Assembly: GCF_000661955.1 (NCBI RefSeq)
Contig: NZ_CP007597.1
Span: 2,225,605-2,289,604, forward strand
Direction of reading: 5' to 3'
DNA length: 64,000 nucleotides
Origin: Stenotrophomonas rhizophila
GTDB lineage: Bacteria; Pseudomonadota; Gammaproteobacteria; Xanthomonadales; Xanthomonadaceae
Part shown: one piece after another, positions 34,327 through 43,986 of the stretch
Layout of the letters: every line of letters begins with the position of its first letter
Numbering within the stretch: position 1 is the stretch's first letter
Notes under the pieces: generated by a model
Databases searched by the model: none
What the model was told of the DNA's origin: nothing
What the model saw: the letters and a program-made list of their open reading frames with translations, nothing else
Position numbers and translations under genes: made by a program

Positions 34327-36991
34327 GATTCGCCTCCACGTTGAATCGGGCCTGCACGCGGGCATCGGCGCTTGAGCCGCCTATCCGCACCTCGTACGCC
34401 CCGGACGGCACGCCATAGGCGCCGCGCGCTTCGTCGTACTCGCGCAGCGCCTGGTGCGCGTCCAGGTTGAACGCCACGGTGCGCCGCGCGCCCGGGGCCA
34501 GGTGAACGCGCTGGAAGCCACGCAGTGTCTGCTGCGCGTCCCCTGCTCCGGCGGCCAGGCGTCGCACATACAGCTGCACCACTTCATCGCCCGCGCGCTT
34601 GCCGGTGTTGGTCACGTCCACCTGCACCTTGAGCGCGCCGTTGTCGACAATGCGGGGCGCATCAATGCGGAGCCTGCCGTAGTCGAACCGGGTATAGGAC
34701 AGCCCGTAACCGAAGGGATACAGCGGCGTGCCGCGGAAGTAGCGGTAGGTGCGGCCTTCCATCGTGTAATCGTCGAACGCCGGCATCGCCTGGTCTGCGG
34801 TGTAGAACGTCACCGGCAGCCGACCACCCGGGTTGACGTCGCCGAACAGCGCGTTGCCCACGGCGGTGCCGCCGCGTTGCCCGGGATACCAGCTCATCAG
34901 GATGGCGGACAGATTCGCCTGGGCCCATTCCACCGCCAGCGCCGAACCCCCCGTCAGCACCATCACCACCGGTTTGCCGGTGGCATGCAGCGCTTCGAGC
35001 AGGGCGCGCTGCGTCGCGGGCAGGCGCAGGTCGGTGCGGTCGCCACCGGCAAAGCCGGGGTAGTTGACCGTCATCTCTTCGCCCTCCACGTCGCCGGTCA
35101 GGCCGCCGACGAACACCACCACATCCGCGCTGCGGGCGGCATCGACGGCCTCTTCGAACGGCGGCTTGGCGCCCGGCATGCGCCAGCCCAGGCGTACGCC
35201 GGCGTCGCGCTCGGCATCGTAGTACTCCAGCTTCAGGTCGTACGCACGGCCCGCCTGCAGATCCAGCGCCACGCCGTCGCTGCGCAGGCGGTCGCTGTTG
35301 GCCCAATGGTCCAGTACCCGCTTGCCGTCCACGTAGAGGCGGAAGCCGTCGTCGGCAGCGGCCTCGATCCGGTAGCGGCCCGACACTGGCGGCAGCAGCT
35401 GGCCACGCCAGCGGATGCTGAACCCGTCGCTGGGAATGCCCTGCCCCGGCGCCGCCTCGCCGCGGGCCAACAGATTGTCGGTCGGTGAACCCCGGTCCCA
35501 GCGGAAGCCGATCTGTGCATCGGTGCGGACCAGCGCCGGCGTCCCGGAAAGATCGGCCGTGCGGAAGTACTCACCGCGCAGGCCGCGTTCGGGGGAATCG
35601 GCCGAGGGGCGCAGGTAGGCCGCTTCAATCAACGGCGTTGCACCGGGATCGTCGCGCCCTTCGACCAGGTCCACGCCGCGCGCGTACTTCACCTCCACGC
35701 CCTGGGCCGCATCGCGGATGCCCTGCAGGATCGTCACCGGTGCTGCCGGCGTGCCGAAGTAGTTGCCGAGCAGTGCCATGGTGTCATCGGCAGTGGGACC
35801 GACCACGGCAATGCGCTTGAGGCTGCGTGACAGTGGCAGGACGCCATCGTTCTTCAGCAGCACCAGCGATTCCTGGGCGGCCTTCAAGGCCAGCGCATCG
35901 TGTGCCGGGGCCTGGTTCACCGACGCGGGAATCCGCGCCCAGCGCACGCGCTCGGGTGGATCGAACATGCCCAGCCGCATCCGCGCGGTGAACAGGCGCG
36001 TCACCGCGTCGTCGATCTCCGCCTCGCTGATCAGGCCCTGCCGCACGGCCGCCGGCAGCGTCGCGTATTCCTGGCCGCACTCCAGCTCGGTGCCGTTCTT
36101 GACCGCCAGCGCCGCCGCAGCCTCGCGGGTGGGCACGATCTTGTGATGCTTCCAGATATCGACAATGGCCCAGCAGTCAGACACCACATAGCCCTTGAAG
36201 CCCCAGTCGCGGCGCAGTACGTCGCGCAGCAGGAACTGGCTGGCGCTGGCGGACTCGCCGTACACCCGGTTGTAGGCGCCCATCACCGCATCTACCTGCC
36301 CCTCTTTCACCAGCGCCTCGAAGGCCGGCAGGTAGGTGTCATACAGGTCGCGTCTGCTCGGGCGGGCGTCGAAGTGGTGACGGTCGGCCTCGGGGCCACT
36401 GTGCACGGCCAGGTGCTTGGCCGTGGCGTCGAGCTTGCGGTACACCGGGTCGTCGCCCTGCAGGCCTTGCACGAAGGCGACGCCCATCCGCGCGGTGAGG
36501 TACGGGTCCTCACCGTAGGTCTCCTGGCCCCGCCCCCAGCGTGGGTCACGGAAGATGTTGATGTTCGGCGACCAGTAGGTCAGCCCCTGATAGCGGCCAT
36601 GCGATCCTTCACGGACGAACTGGTGATGCTTGGCGCGCGCTTCGTCGCTGATGGTGGTCGCCACCTGCCCCATCAACGGCACATCGAACGTGGCCGCCAG
36701 CCCGATGGCCTGCGGAAACACCGTGGCCTGCCCTGCCCGCGCGACGCCGTGCAGGCCTTCGTTCCACCAATCGTAGGCCGGCACGCCGAGACGCTCGATG
36801 GCAGGCGCGGCATTCTGCATCTGCGCCGCCTTCTCTTCCAGGCTCATCTGCGCCACCAGCGCGGCCGCCCGGGTTTCGAAGCTGGCCGAGGTGTCGAGCC
36901 AGGGCTGGGAGGCGGCGGCGTAACCGGCGTTCGCCAGGGCAGCGGCGGCGCATAGCGCCAGCGTGCGGACGATGGGCATGCGCGTCATCAT
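34319..36991 (-). CDS. GH3 beta-xylosidase/glucosidase with PA14 domain
   Basis: An 890-residue exported glycosidase. A signal peptide (cleavage near residue 27) precedes the GH3 TIM-barrel; the nucleophile is in VSDCWAI (about Asp272). A PA14 carbohydrate-binding insertion lies at about 475-620 (LRGEYFRT ... DDGFRLYVDGKRVLDHW). The GH3 C-terminal alpha/beta and fibronectin-III-like domains follow. The start overlaps the GH43 stop (ATGA) and has GAGGAG. In this operon it most probably releases xylose from xylo-oligosaccharides in the periplasm; GH3 specificity (xylose, glucose or arabinose) is inferred from context. Confidence 0.88.
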   Translation of the reverse strand: MMTRMPIVRTLALCAAAALANAGYAAASQPWLDTSASFETRAAALVAQMSLEEKAAQMQNAAPAIERLGVPAYDWWNEGLHGVARAGQATVFPQAIGLAATFDVPLMGQVATTISDEARAKHHQFVREGSHGRYQGLTYWSPNINIFRDPRWGRGQETYGEDPYLTARMGVAFVQGLQGDDPVYRKLDATAKHLAVHSGPEADRHHFDARPSRRDLYDTYLPAFEALVKEGQVDAVMGAYNRVYGESASASQFLLRDVLRRDWGFKGYVVSDCWAIVDIWKHHKIVPTREAAAALAVKNGTELECGQEYATLPAAVRQGLISEAEIDDAVTRLFTARMRLGMFDPPERVRWARIPASVNQAPAHDALALKAAQESLVLLKNDGVLPLSRSLKRIAVVGPTADDTMALLGNYFGTPAAPVTILQGIRDAAQGVEVKYARGVDLVEGRDDPGATPLIEAAYLRPSADSPERGLRGEYFRTADLSGTPALVRTDAQIGFRWDRGSPTDNLLARGEAAPGQGIPSDGFSIRWRGQLLPPVSGRYRIEAAADDGFRLYVDGKRVLDHWANSDRLRSDGVALDLQAGRAYDLKLEYYDAERDAGVRLGWRMPGAKPPFEEAVDAARSADVVVFVGGLTGDVEGEEMTVNYPGFAGGDRTDLRLPATQRALLEALHATGKPVVMVLTGGSALAVEWAQANLSAILMSWYPGQRGGTAVGNALFGDVNPGGRLPVTFYTADQAMPAFDDYTMEGRTYRYFRGTPLYPFGYGLSYTRFDYGRLRIDAPRIVDNGALKVQVDVTNTGKRAGDEVVQLYVRRLAAGAGDAQQTLRGFQRVHLAPGARRTVAFNLDAHQALREYDEARGAYGVPSGAYEVRIGGSSADARVQARFNVEANRD

Positions 36992-38685
36992 TTGCTCCTC
37001 AAGGCGCGCTCATCGCGCGCGAATGGTCCCAGCAGGGCGCCGACAAAACCGCCGGCACGATCAGTACTCAATACAGTGCCGTCCACGTTGTCGGCGAGCG
37101 TCTGCCAGCCACGGCCGTCGCCGGTATCGAACGCGAACGCATAGTGGCCTTCGTCACCTGCAATCCGCAGGCGCAGTGACGGGGTTGCGTCCAGCTCCCG
37201 GCTGGCCAGCGTCCTGGTCGCGCCGCCGCCGTCGCGTGCTTCGAGGAAGACCGCAACACGGTCACCGCCCAGGCTGCGGACGCCAAGGAAATACCAGTAC
37301 GCCTCGCTCTGGAATGCGGCCAGGCCGGCCGCCACCCCTGCCGCCGGGCGCGTCATCGCGGTGCTGGCCTCGAAGCGCAGGTGCTGCTGGCGGCGCCCAA
37401 GGAAGGCTGGGTTGCGCAGCGTGTCCAGATCCTCCGGCAGCGGATGCACCGCCAAGCTGCCCGGCCGCCCGCGCAGGTCTGCCCAGGCTTGTTTCGGAAC
37501 GCGCACGCGCAGCCATCCCGTGCCCAGCACCGGGGCATCGAACGCGTCGCGGTCGACGAAGTTGCCGGTGGAAGGCGCCTGCGACGCCTCACCCTGCATC
37601 CACGACGGCGCCTTGACCGCATACGGGATGGCCTGGCCAGCCGGCAGGATCACCGGCCAGCCGTTCCGCCACTGCACCGGAAGCAGATACGTCTCCCTTC
37701 CCGTGTTGTAGTGGCGTGTGTCGTAGTTGCGACTGGCAAGGAACACCGCCCACCAGGAGCCGTCCGGCCCTTCCACCAGATCGGCATGCCCGGCATTGGT
37801 GATTGGCAGCGGCCGGTCATTGGGCAGGTCGCGCTGGGTGAGAATCGGATTGTCCGCGTACGGCACGTAGGGTCCCCAGACGTCGCGGCTGCGCAGCACC
37901 ACCTGGGAATGCTGTGGCCCGGTGCCGCCCTCGGCGTCGGAGAGGTAGTACCAGCCGTCGCGCTTGTACAGGTGCGGCCCTTCGATCCAGATCGGGTTCT
38001 TCGCCGGCTCCACGCCGCCGTCGATCAGCACCTTGCGCGGCCCCACCGGCTGGAAGGTGGCCAGGTCGATCTGCTGCATCCAGATGGCGCGGTGGCCTTC
38101 GTAGCGCTGCGGACCGGGCGGCTCATCATTGTTCAGCAGGTAAACGGTGCCGTCCTCGTCGAAAAACAGCGACGGATCGATGCCGCCGACGCCAGGCAGC
38201 CAGTGCGGGTCGGACCACGGGCCGGCAGGGTCCCGCGCGGTGGCGATGAAATTGCCACCGCTGTCCACCGCGGTGGTGACCACATAGAACATGCTGTCGT
38301 GGTACGCGATCGCCGGCGCGAAGATGCCGCGCGACACGCTCAGGCCATCGAAATCCAGCTGGCCCGGACGGTCGATCACGTTGCCGATCTGCTTCCAGTG
38401 CACCAGGTCGACGCTCTCGAACACCGGAATGCCCGGGAAGTAGGTGAAGCTGGAGTTGACCAGGTAGAAGCGCCCGTTCGCGCTGACGATGCTCGGGTCT
38501 GCGTGGAAGCCGGCCAGGATCGGGTTGCGGTAGTGACCGGCTGGCAGGGGCGTTTCAAAGGCCGCGTCGTGACCCGAATACTCGAACCAATCGAAGTACA
38601 CCGGCGGCACAGGCGCAGGCGCAGCGCCCAGTGGCGACACCGTCGCCGACAACAGCAGAACGACCGTGGCCATCAGCAGACGCAT
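36988..38685 (-). CDS. GH43 beta-xylosidase/arabinofuranosidase, exported
   Basis: A 565-residue GH43 enzyme with signal peptide (MRLLMATVVLLLSATVSPLGA). The five-bladed propeller shows the base Asp in HADPSI, the pKa-modulating Asp in GGIDPS and the acid Glu in IEGPHL. The C-terminal beta-sandwich (about 370-560) resembles Beta_xylosidase_C2-type domains. Its start overlaps the esterase stop by one base (TGATG), and its stop overlaps the GH3 start, so the genes are tightly coupled. It would remove terminal xylose or arabinose from xylan-derived oligomers in the periplasm. Confidence 0.87.
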   Translation of the reverse strand: MRLLMATVVLLLSATVSPLGAAPAPVPPVYFDWFEYSGHDAAFETPLPAGHYRNPILAGFHADPSIVSANGRFYLVNSSFTYFPGIPVFESVDLVHWKQIGNVIDRPGQLDFDGLSVSRGIFAPAIAYHDSMFYVVTTAVDSGGNFIATARDPAGPWSDPHWLPGVGGIDPSLFFDEDGTVYLLNNDEPPGPQRYEGHRAIWMQQIDLATFQPVGPRKVLIDGGVEPAKNPIWIEGPHLYKRDGWYYLSDAEGGTGPQHSQVVLRSRDVWGPYVPYADNPILTQRDLPNDRPLPITNAGHADLVEGPDGSWWAVFLASRNYDTRHYNTGRETYLLPVQWRNGWPVILPAGQAIPYAVKAPSWMQGEASQAPSTGNFVDRDAFDAPVLGTGWLRVRVPKQAWADLRGRPGSLAVHPLPEDLDTLRNPAFLGRRQQHLRFEASTAMTRPAAGVAAGLAAFQSEAYWYFLGVRSLGGDRVAVFLEARDGGGATRTLASRELDATPSLRLRIAGDEGHYAFAFDTGDGRGWQTLADNVDGTVLSTDRAGGFVGALLGPFARDERALRSK

Positions 38686-40697
38686 CAGCGAACCTCAGCA
38701 GCGGTAAGGGAAAGCTCGAAGGGCCCAGCCGGCGCACCGCTGCTGTCGCGCAGCGTGCAGACCGGACCGTCGGCCCAGCAATAGCGCACACGCAACGCAG
38801 CGCCCCGGTGGTGCCGGCCGCTGGCCGGCTCCACGCAATCCTTGCAATCCAGCACAACCTCACGCCCCTCCAGCACCGCGTCGGCATAGCCACAGTGCCG
38901 TGCGTCGGCGTCGCAGAGCTCGAATCCTATGGGGCCGTTCGCACCGGTCGTGGCCAGGCTGCCGGTGACACCGTCGAACACCACCCGCACCTTGCCCTCT
39001 GCGAGCGACGCCGTGCGGGCCGTCGGGCCGGCGGGTGCCAGCGTGCGGTCGCCGTACACCACGTGGCGCGCCACCCGGGCCAGGCGACGGCCCAGTTCCT
39101 GTTTGTTGGGCGGATGGATGTCGTAGGCATCGCCGATGTCGATGGCCAGCGCAAGCCCGGTGCGCGGGTCTTCGGCCGCGACCCGCCGCTGCGCCTCGCG
39201 TACCTGCGCCCAGCCACTGTCCACCGGCGCCACGGGCGGCTGACCGTAGCCGGCCAGCTGCACCACCAGCAGCGGCATCTGCGCACCGAACTGCCTGCGC
39301 CAGTCCGCGCGCAGGCCGCGCAGCCGTGCGGCGTAGGCAAGGCCATCCCCGGTGTTGGATTCTCCTTGGTACCACAGCATCCCGCGCAGACCATAGCGCC
39401 CGAGCGGCGCAATCATGGCGTTGTACAACGTCGACAGGCCGGTGGCGGCGTGCCACGGCGCGGACGGCGGTGCCTGCGCGCCCGGCGCGACCCGGTACTG
39501 CCACGGCGCATCCAGGACGATCCGCGTGCCATCGTCGAGCGCCACGGCGTGGGCGTCCGAAGGGCCTGCCAGGCCACCGTCGCCGTACGTGTCCAGCACA
39601 TTGATCACCACCGTGTTCGCACCGGCGGTCAGCACACCGGTGGGCAGCACATACGACCGCGCTTCGCCCGGACCGTACTGGCTGCCCACGGCCACGCCAT
39701 TCACCCAGGTCATGTCCGTCTCATCGATGGGGCCCAGCGCAAGTCGTGCGCCCTGCGCCGCCTGCGCGGCGGTCAGGGTTACCTGGGTGCGGTACCAGAC
39801 CATGCCGTTGTAGGTGGACAGCGCCGGCACACCCCAGCGCTCCCATGCCCCAAGCATGGCCGGCGCCGTTTGCCATCCCCTGCCGTCTTTACTTGGCTGC
39901 CAGGGCCTGTCGTCCGCGACCGCCCCCTCGCGCGTTGCCCACCAGTGCTGCCACTGCGTGCCCCAGCGTGCGTTTGCCGCCGCCGGATCGCGGGCATACA
40001 GCGCGAGCACATCGAGTGCCGGGTCCATGCCGCCCTGTGCGCGCAGCGCATCGGCGCTGGTCCAGGCCTCGATCCGCGAACCGCCCCACGCTGCCTGGAT
40101 CAACCCCATCGGAACGGTGACGGTTTTCTGCAGCTCGCGCGCAAAGTAGAAGCAGGCAGCAGAAAAGTCGCGCACCGTCTCCGGTGACGCGGGGTGCCAC
40201 GCAACCGGCGCGCCGAACTGCTGTTGCGGCACGGTGGCCACCGCCTTGGGCACGGTGAACAGGCGAATCATCGGGTGTGTGGCCGAGGCGATCTCGCTGC
40301 CCGCGTCGAGCGCGCGCCACACCGGCAGTTCCATGTTCGACTGTCCGGAACACAACCAGACATCGCCCATCTGCACATCCTGCACCACTTGGCTGCCCTT
40401 CCCTGCCCGCACCGACAGTACATACGGACCGCCAGCGGCGAGCGGTGTGAGCCGTGCCTGCCAGCGACCGCTGGCCTCCGCGCGCGTGGTGACGGTTCGT
40501 CCTGCCAATGTGACAGACACCGTGGTGCCCGGTGCAGCGCTGCCCCAGACCGGAATCGGCTGGTCACGCTGCAGTACGGCGTGGTCCTGGAACAGCGGAT
40601 GCAACAGCGTCGTCACCGGTTCCTGCGCCGTTGACGGCAAGACGCAGCACGCCAACGCGATTGCCAGCAGCCAACCAATCCACGTCCTATGGCTCAT
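38685..40697 (-). CDS. sialate O-acetylesterase-like (SASA) carbohydrate esterase
   Basis: A 670-residue exported esterase; the start at 40697 (MSHRTWIGWLL) has GGGAGATGGGAA upstream and overlaps the GH67 stop (ATGA). A signal peptide ends near residue 24. The SGNH-like fold has the nucleophile Ser120 in GQSNME and a DIHPP motif (D-x-H) near the end of the catalytic part. An inserted beta-sandwich of the galactose-binding kind (about 290-420) is usual for this family. In a xylan operon the substrate is presumably acetyl groups on xylo-oligosaccharides rather than sialic acid. This is inference from context. Confidence 0.87.
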   Translation of the reverse strand: MSHRTWIGWLLAIALACCVLPSTAQEPVTTLLHPLFQDHAVLQRDQPIPVWGSAAPGTTVSVTLAGRTVTTRAEASGRWQARLTPLAAGGPYVLSVRAGKGSQVVQDVQMGDVWLCSGQSNMELPVWRALDAGSEIASATHPMIRLFTVPKAVATVPQQQFGAPVAWHPASPETVRDFSAACFYFARELQKTVTVPMGLIQAAWGGSRIEAWTSADALRAQGGMDPALDVLALYARDPAAANARWGTQWQHWWATREGAVADDRPWQPSKDGRGWQTAPAMLGAWERWGVPALSTYNGMVWYRTQVTLTAAQAAQGARLALGPIDETDMTWVNGVAVGSQYGPGEARSYVLPTGVLTAGANTVVINVLDTYGDGGLAGPSDAHAVALDDGTRIVLDAPWQYRVAPGAQAPPSAPWHAATGLSTLYNAMIAPLGRYGLRGMLWYQGESNTGDGLAYAARLRGLRADWRRQFGAQMPLLVVQLAGYGQPPVAPVDSGWAQVREAQRRVAAEDPRTGLALAIDIGDAYDIHPPNKQELGRRLARVARHVVYGDRTLAPAGPTARTASLAEGKVRVVFDGVTGSLATTGANGPIGFELCDADARHCGYADAVLEGREVVLDCKDCVEPASGRHHRGAALRVRYCWADGPVCTLRDSSGAPAGPFELSLTAAEVR

Positions 40698-42802
40698 TTC
40701 CCATCTCCCGGCGCGGAAGGAAACTGCAGGCGCTGGTACCAGCCCAGCGGGTGTGGCGGGGCGCTCTCGCCGGCAGGCAGGCGCCTGCCGCTCACCGACT
40801 GGAAATACGCCACGCTCGCATCCCGCCACCACTGTGCTTCGCGCAGCTGGATACGCAGGAACGCGGTGACCTGTGCATGCCGTTGCGGGTCCACCCTGCC
40901 CCCCAGGCTCGCCCAGGTCGCCTGCATGTCCTGGACCTGGCGCACGCCCTGCGAATAGCGCCCGACCAACTCGTCCCACAACGTCTTGCCCGACGCCATG
41001 CGGTGCTCCCACGGCACGTGATGGAACCACAGCAGCAGCGGCTCCGGCACCCGCGCCAGGTCGCCGTACCGCGCGGCCACGTCAGGAGCGTACTGGCCCA
41101 CCGCGTTGCTGCCACGGGCGGTCCGGTCGAAGCCGATGCCATCGCGGTCGGCGCGGTGGTAGTACACCGACGTCCAGTCCGCGCGCGGGCCGCCGTCGAC
41201 CCACGGGCCGGGCCCGTAGTGGTGTCCGCGTGCCATCAGGTGGTGCAGGCCCAGCGGGGTCATGTAGTTCACGGCGGCCTCCCGCGAGGCCATCATCATC
41301 CCGACAATGGGCTGCACGACCGCGGGGTCTGGCGAGAAGGTCATCGCCGCCCAGTCTGTCGCGATGGCGCGGGCCGACTGCTGCGGATTCCATGCCAGCC
41401 TGCCGAAGGCATACCAGTTGGCGGGGTCGAAGTGCGAGCCACTCCAGGTGCGATCCGCGCCGATGTTGGCGACGCCGGCCATGCCGGTCAGCGCCTGCGC
41501 CACCGTGGCGCCCGGTCCACGGGTGTGGGACTGCAGCACCTCTTCGTACAGCGGCCCCAGGTACACCAGATGCGTGGCGAAGCCGAGGTATTCCTTGGTG
41601 ATCTGCACTTCCATCATCAGCGGCGTACGCGGCATGGCCCCGAACAGCGGGTGGAACGGCTCGCGGGGCTGGAAGTCGATGGGCCCGTTCTTCACCTGCA
41701 GGATCACCTTCGGGCGGAAGGTGCCGTCCAGCCCCGCGAATTCGGTGTACGCCTGTGTGGCACGGTCGGCAGGAACATCGTGCGCGTAGACGAACGCCCG
41801 CCACATCACCACGCCGCCATGCGGAGCCAGCGCATCGGCCAACAGGTTGGCGCCGTCGGCGTGCGAGCGGCCGTAGTCCTGCGGACCGGGCTGCCCTTCG
41901 GAATTGGCCTTCACCAGGAAGCCGCCGAAATCCGGAATGCGCGCGTAAATCTCGTCGGCCTTGTGCTGCCACCAGCGCTGTACGTCCGGATCGCGCGGAT
42001 CGGCGGTTTTCAGGCCGCCCAGTTCGATGGGCGCGCTGAAACGCACGCTGAGGTACACGCGGATGCCGTAGGGCCGGAACATGTCCGCCAGCGTCGCCGC
42101 TTTGGCGAGGTAGTCCGGCGCCAGGCTCTGCGCATTGGCGTTCACGTTGTTGAGCACGGTGCCGTTGATACCCACCGCGGCGTTGGCGCGTGCGTAGTCG
42201 GTGTAGCGCGGGTCGTGCCACTCCGGCAGCGTCTGCCAGTCCCACAGCGAGTGACCGGCATAGCCGCGTTCGACATGGCCGTCCAGGTTGTCCCAGTGGT
42301 TGAGCACCCGCAGCCGCATCCGCGGCGATTCGCGTACCTCCAGCGCATCCAGTGATGCGCCGGTCTGCAGCAGTCGCAGCAGATGGAACACGCCGTACAG
42401 CACGCCGATGTCCCGGCGTGCGGCGACCAGCATTACCTCGCGCCCGTCGATGCGGGTCTGCCGGAGCAGATAGCCTTCGTCGCCCAGCGCACCAAGCTCC
42501 TGGCGTAACGGCGCGATCAAGGTCGACGACTGCGGTGTGCCGATGACCAGTGACGGCTTGATGGCAGGGGCGACATGCATCCGCGGCGCGCTGCCTGTCA
42601 GACCCGTGAGACCACGTTCCAGCTCCTCGCGCGCGGCACGCTGGATGGGTGTCTGGTCCGGGGCTACCACCTCCGCCAAGCGCGTGTGGTAGTCGGCCGC
42701 CAGCGCGGGTTCGAGGGGCGCGTAACGCATCCAGAGCGCGTAGCCATCCTCCGCGTGCACGGTGCCGGTGCACGCCAACAACGCCATCACCGCACCCACC
42801 AT
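40694..42802 (-). CDS. alpha-glucuronidase, GH67
   Basis: A 702-residue GH67 alpha-glucuronidase. The start at 42802 (MVGAVMALLACTGTVHAED) gives a signal peptide and lies after a weak GAGCGG. The central TIM-barrel includes RVLNHWDN, KANSEGQPGP, VILQVKNGPIDFQPREP and WFHHVPW, regions containing the conserved acid/base carboxylates. The enzyme removes 4-O-methyl-glucuronic acid from the non-reducing end of glucuronoxylan oligomers. It is the first gene of the operon that continues through the esterase, GH43, GH3, transporter-GH43 and epimerase genes, and is divergent from a LacI regulator. No xyl-box is visible in the gap. Confidence 0.9.
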   Translation of the reverse strand: MVGAVMALLACTGTVHAEDGYALWMRYAPLEPALAADYHTRLAEVVAPDQTPIQRAAREELERGLTGLTGSAPRMHVAPAIKPSLVIGTPQSSTLIAPLRQELGALGDEGYLLRQTRIDGREVMLVAARRDIGVLYGVFHLLRLLQTGASLDALEVRESPRMRLRVLNHWDNLDGHVERGYAGHSLWDWQTLPEWHDPRYTDYARANAAVGINGTVLNNVNANAQSLAPDYLAKAATLADMFRPYGIRVYLSVRFSAPIELGGLKTADPRDPDVQRWWQHKADEIYARIPDFGGFLVKANSEGQPGPQDYGRSHADGANLLADALAPHGGVVMWRAFVYAHDVPADRATQAYTEFAGLDGTFRPKVILQVKNGPIDFQPREPFHPLFGAMPRTPLMMEVQITKEYLGFATHLVYLGPLYEEVLQSHTRGPGATVAQALTGMAGVANIGADRTWSGSHFDPANWYAFGRLAWNPQQSARAIATDWAAMTFSPDPAVVQPIVGMMMASREAAVNYMTPLGLHHLMARGHHYGPGPWVDGGPRADWTSVYYHRADRDGIGFDRTARGSNAVGQYAPDVAARYGDLARVPEPLLLWFHHVPWEHRMASGKTLWDELVGRYSQGVRQVQDMQATWASLGGRVDPQRHAQVTAFLRIQLREAQWWRDASVAYFQSVSGRRLPAGESAPPHPLGWYQRLQFPSAPGDGK

Positions 42803-42913
42803 GCAATGACACCGCTCGACATCCCAGCGGAACCGCAGTGGGGACAGCAAACCTTGTAAGCTCCGGACGTGCCTTCGATGCGCCAGCGTCGCAACGAAAA
42901 ACGGGAGCGCGTA

Positions 42914-43969
42914 TTGGACAAGCCGAAGAAATCCGTCCGTCGCAAAACCAGTGGCGTGACGATCGACGAGGTGGCAGCCCTGGCCGGGGTGTCGCCGATG
43001 ACGGTCTCGCGGGCGATCAACCAGGGCAAAGTGCGCGATGACACCCGCGAACGCGTGATGCGCGCGGTGCGCGAACTGGGCTATACGCCCAACCTGGCCG
43101 CCAGCACGCTGGCCGCCGCACAGCACACGCGCATTGCGCTGATCTACACCAATCCCAGTGGCGCTTACCTGCGCGAACTGCTGGTCGGCCTGCTGCGTGT
43201 GGCGTCCAACGCTGCCATCCAGCTGGTGGTCGACTACTGGGAGGATTTCGAGCCCGCCGCCGAGCGCAAGGCCGCGCGTGCCTTGGCCGGCCGTGTGGAT
43301 GGCGTCATCCTGCCGCCCCCGCTGTGCGAGTCGCAGCCGGCGGTGACCGAGCTCATCAAGGCCGGCATCCAGGTGGTCGCGATCGCACCGGGCCACCTGG
43401 GCAACGGCATCTCCTGCGTGCGCATCGACGACTTCCAGGCCGGCAGGGAACTGGCCGAACACCTGATCCAGCACGGCCACAGCCGCATCGGTTTCATCTG
43501 CGGGCGCAAGGACCTCAGTGCCAGTGCACGGCGCTACGACGGCTTTGTGACGGCCTTGCACGCGGCCGGGCTGGAGGTTGATCCCAGCCTGGTGCAGCAG
43601 GGCGACTACACCTACCGCTCGGGGCTCGCCGCCGCCGAGAAGCTGCTGGCCCAGCGCCAGCCGCCCACCGCGATCTTCGCCAGCAACGACGATATGGGTG
43701 CGGCGGTGATCTCCGTCGCGCACCGGCGCGGCCTGGACGTGCCCCGCGACCTGTCGGTGGTGGGCTTCGATGACACCTCGGCCGCCACCACCGTCTGGCC
43801 CGAGCTGACCACCATCCACCAACCCATCGCCGCAATGGCCGACGCTGCCATCGATATCCTGTTGCGCACCATCCGCCGCAAGGGCGAGGACACGCGCGTG
43901 TTGACCGACCACGTCATGCCGCACCGGCTGGTGGTGCGCGACTCGGTCGCGCGCCCACCGAAACGCTGA
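42914..43969 (+). CDS. LacI-family transcriptional regulator
   Basis: A LacI regulator of about 350 residues. The TTG at 42914 is favoured as the start: CGGGAG precedes it by six bases, and the paralogue at 57789 also has a TTG at the corresponding position; ATG 42878 and GTG 42869 are alternatives. The helix-turn-helix is VTIDEVAALAGVSPMTVSRAIN and the sugar-binding domain fills the rest (ASNDDMGAAVI, VVGFDDTSAA). It is divergent from the GH67 operon and convergent with the GH3 lipoprotein gene. Control of the xylan genes in response to xylose or a xylo-oligomer is likely from position. Confidence 0.87.
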   Translation: MDKPKKSVRRKTSGVTIDEVAALAGVSPMTVSRAINQGKVRDDTRERVMRAVRELGYTPNLAASTLAAAQHTRIALIYTNPSGAYLRELLVGLLRVASNAAIQLVVDYWEDFEPAAERKAARALAGRVDGVILPPPLCESQPAVTELIKAGIQVVAIAPGHLGNGISCVRIDDFQAGRELAEHLIQHGHSRIGFICGRKDLSASARRYDGFVTALHAAGLEVDPSLVQQGDYTYRSGLAAAEKLLAQRQPPTAIFASNDDMGAAVISVAHRRGLDVPRDLSVVGFDDTSAATTVWPELTTIHQPIAAMADAAIDILLRTIRRKGEDTRVLTDHVMPHRLVVRDSVARPPKR

Positions 43970-43986
43970 TGCCGCACGACGCATCG

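Noticed and set aside
32605..34344. 579-codon plus-strand frame opposite the transporter-GH43 gene
   Set aside because: Antisense shadow: the opposite strand encodes a protein with clear GPH and GH43 motifs, and this product is low-complexity (Gln/His/Arg/Asp-rich).
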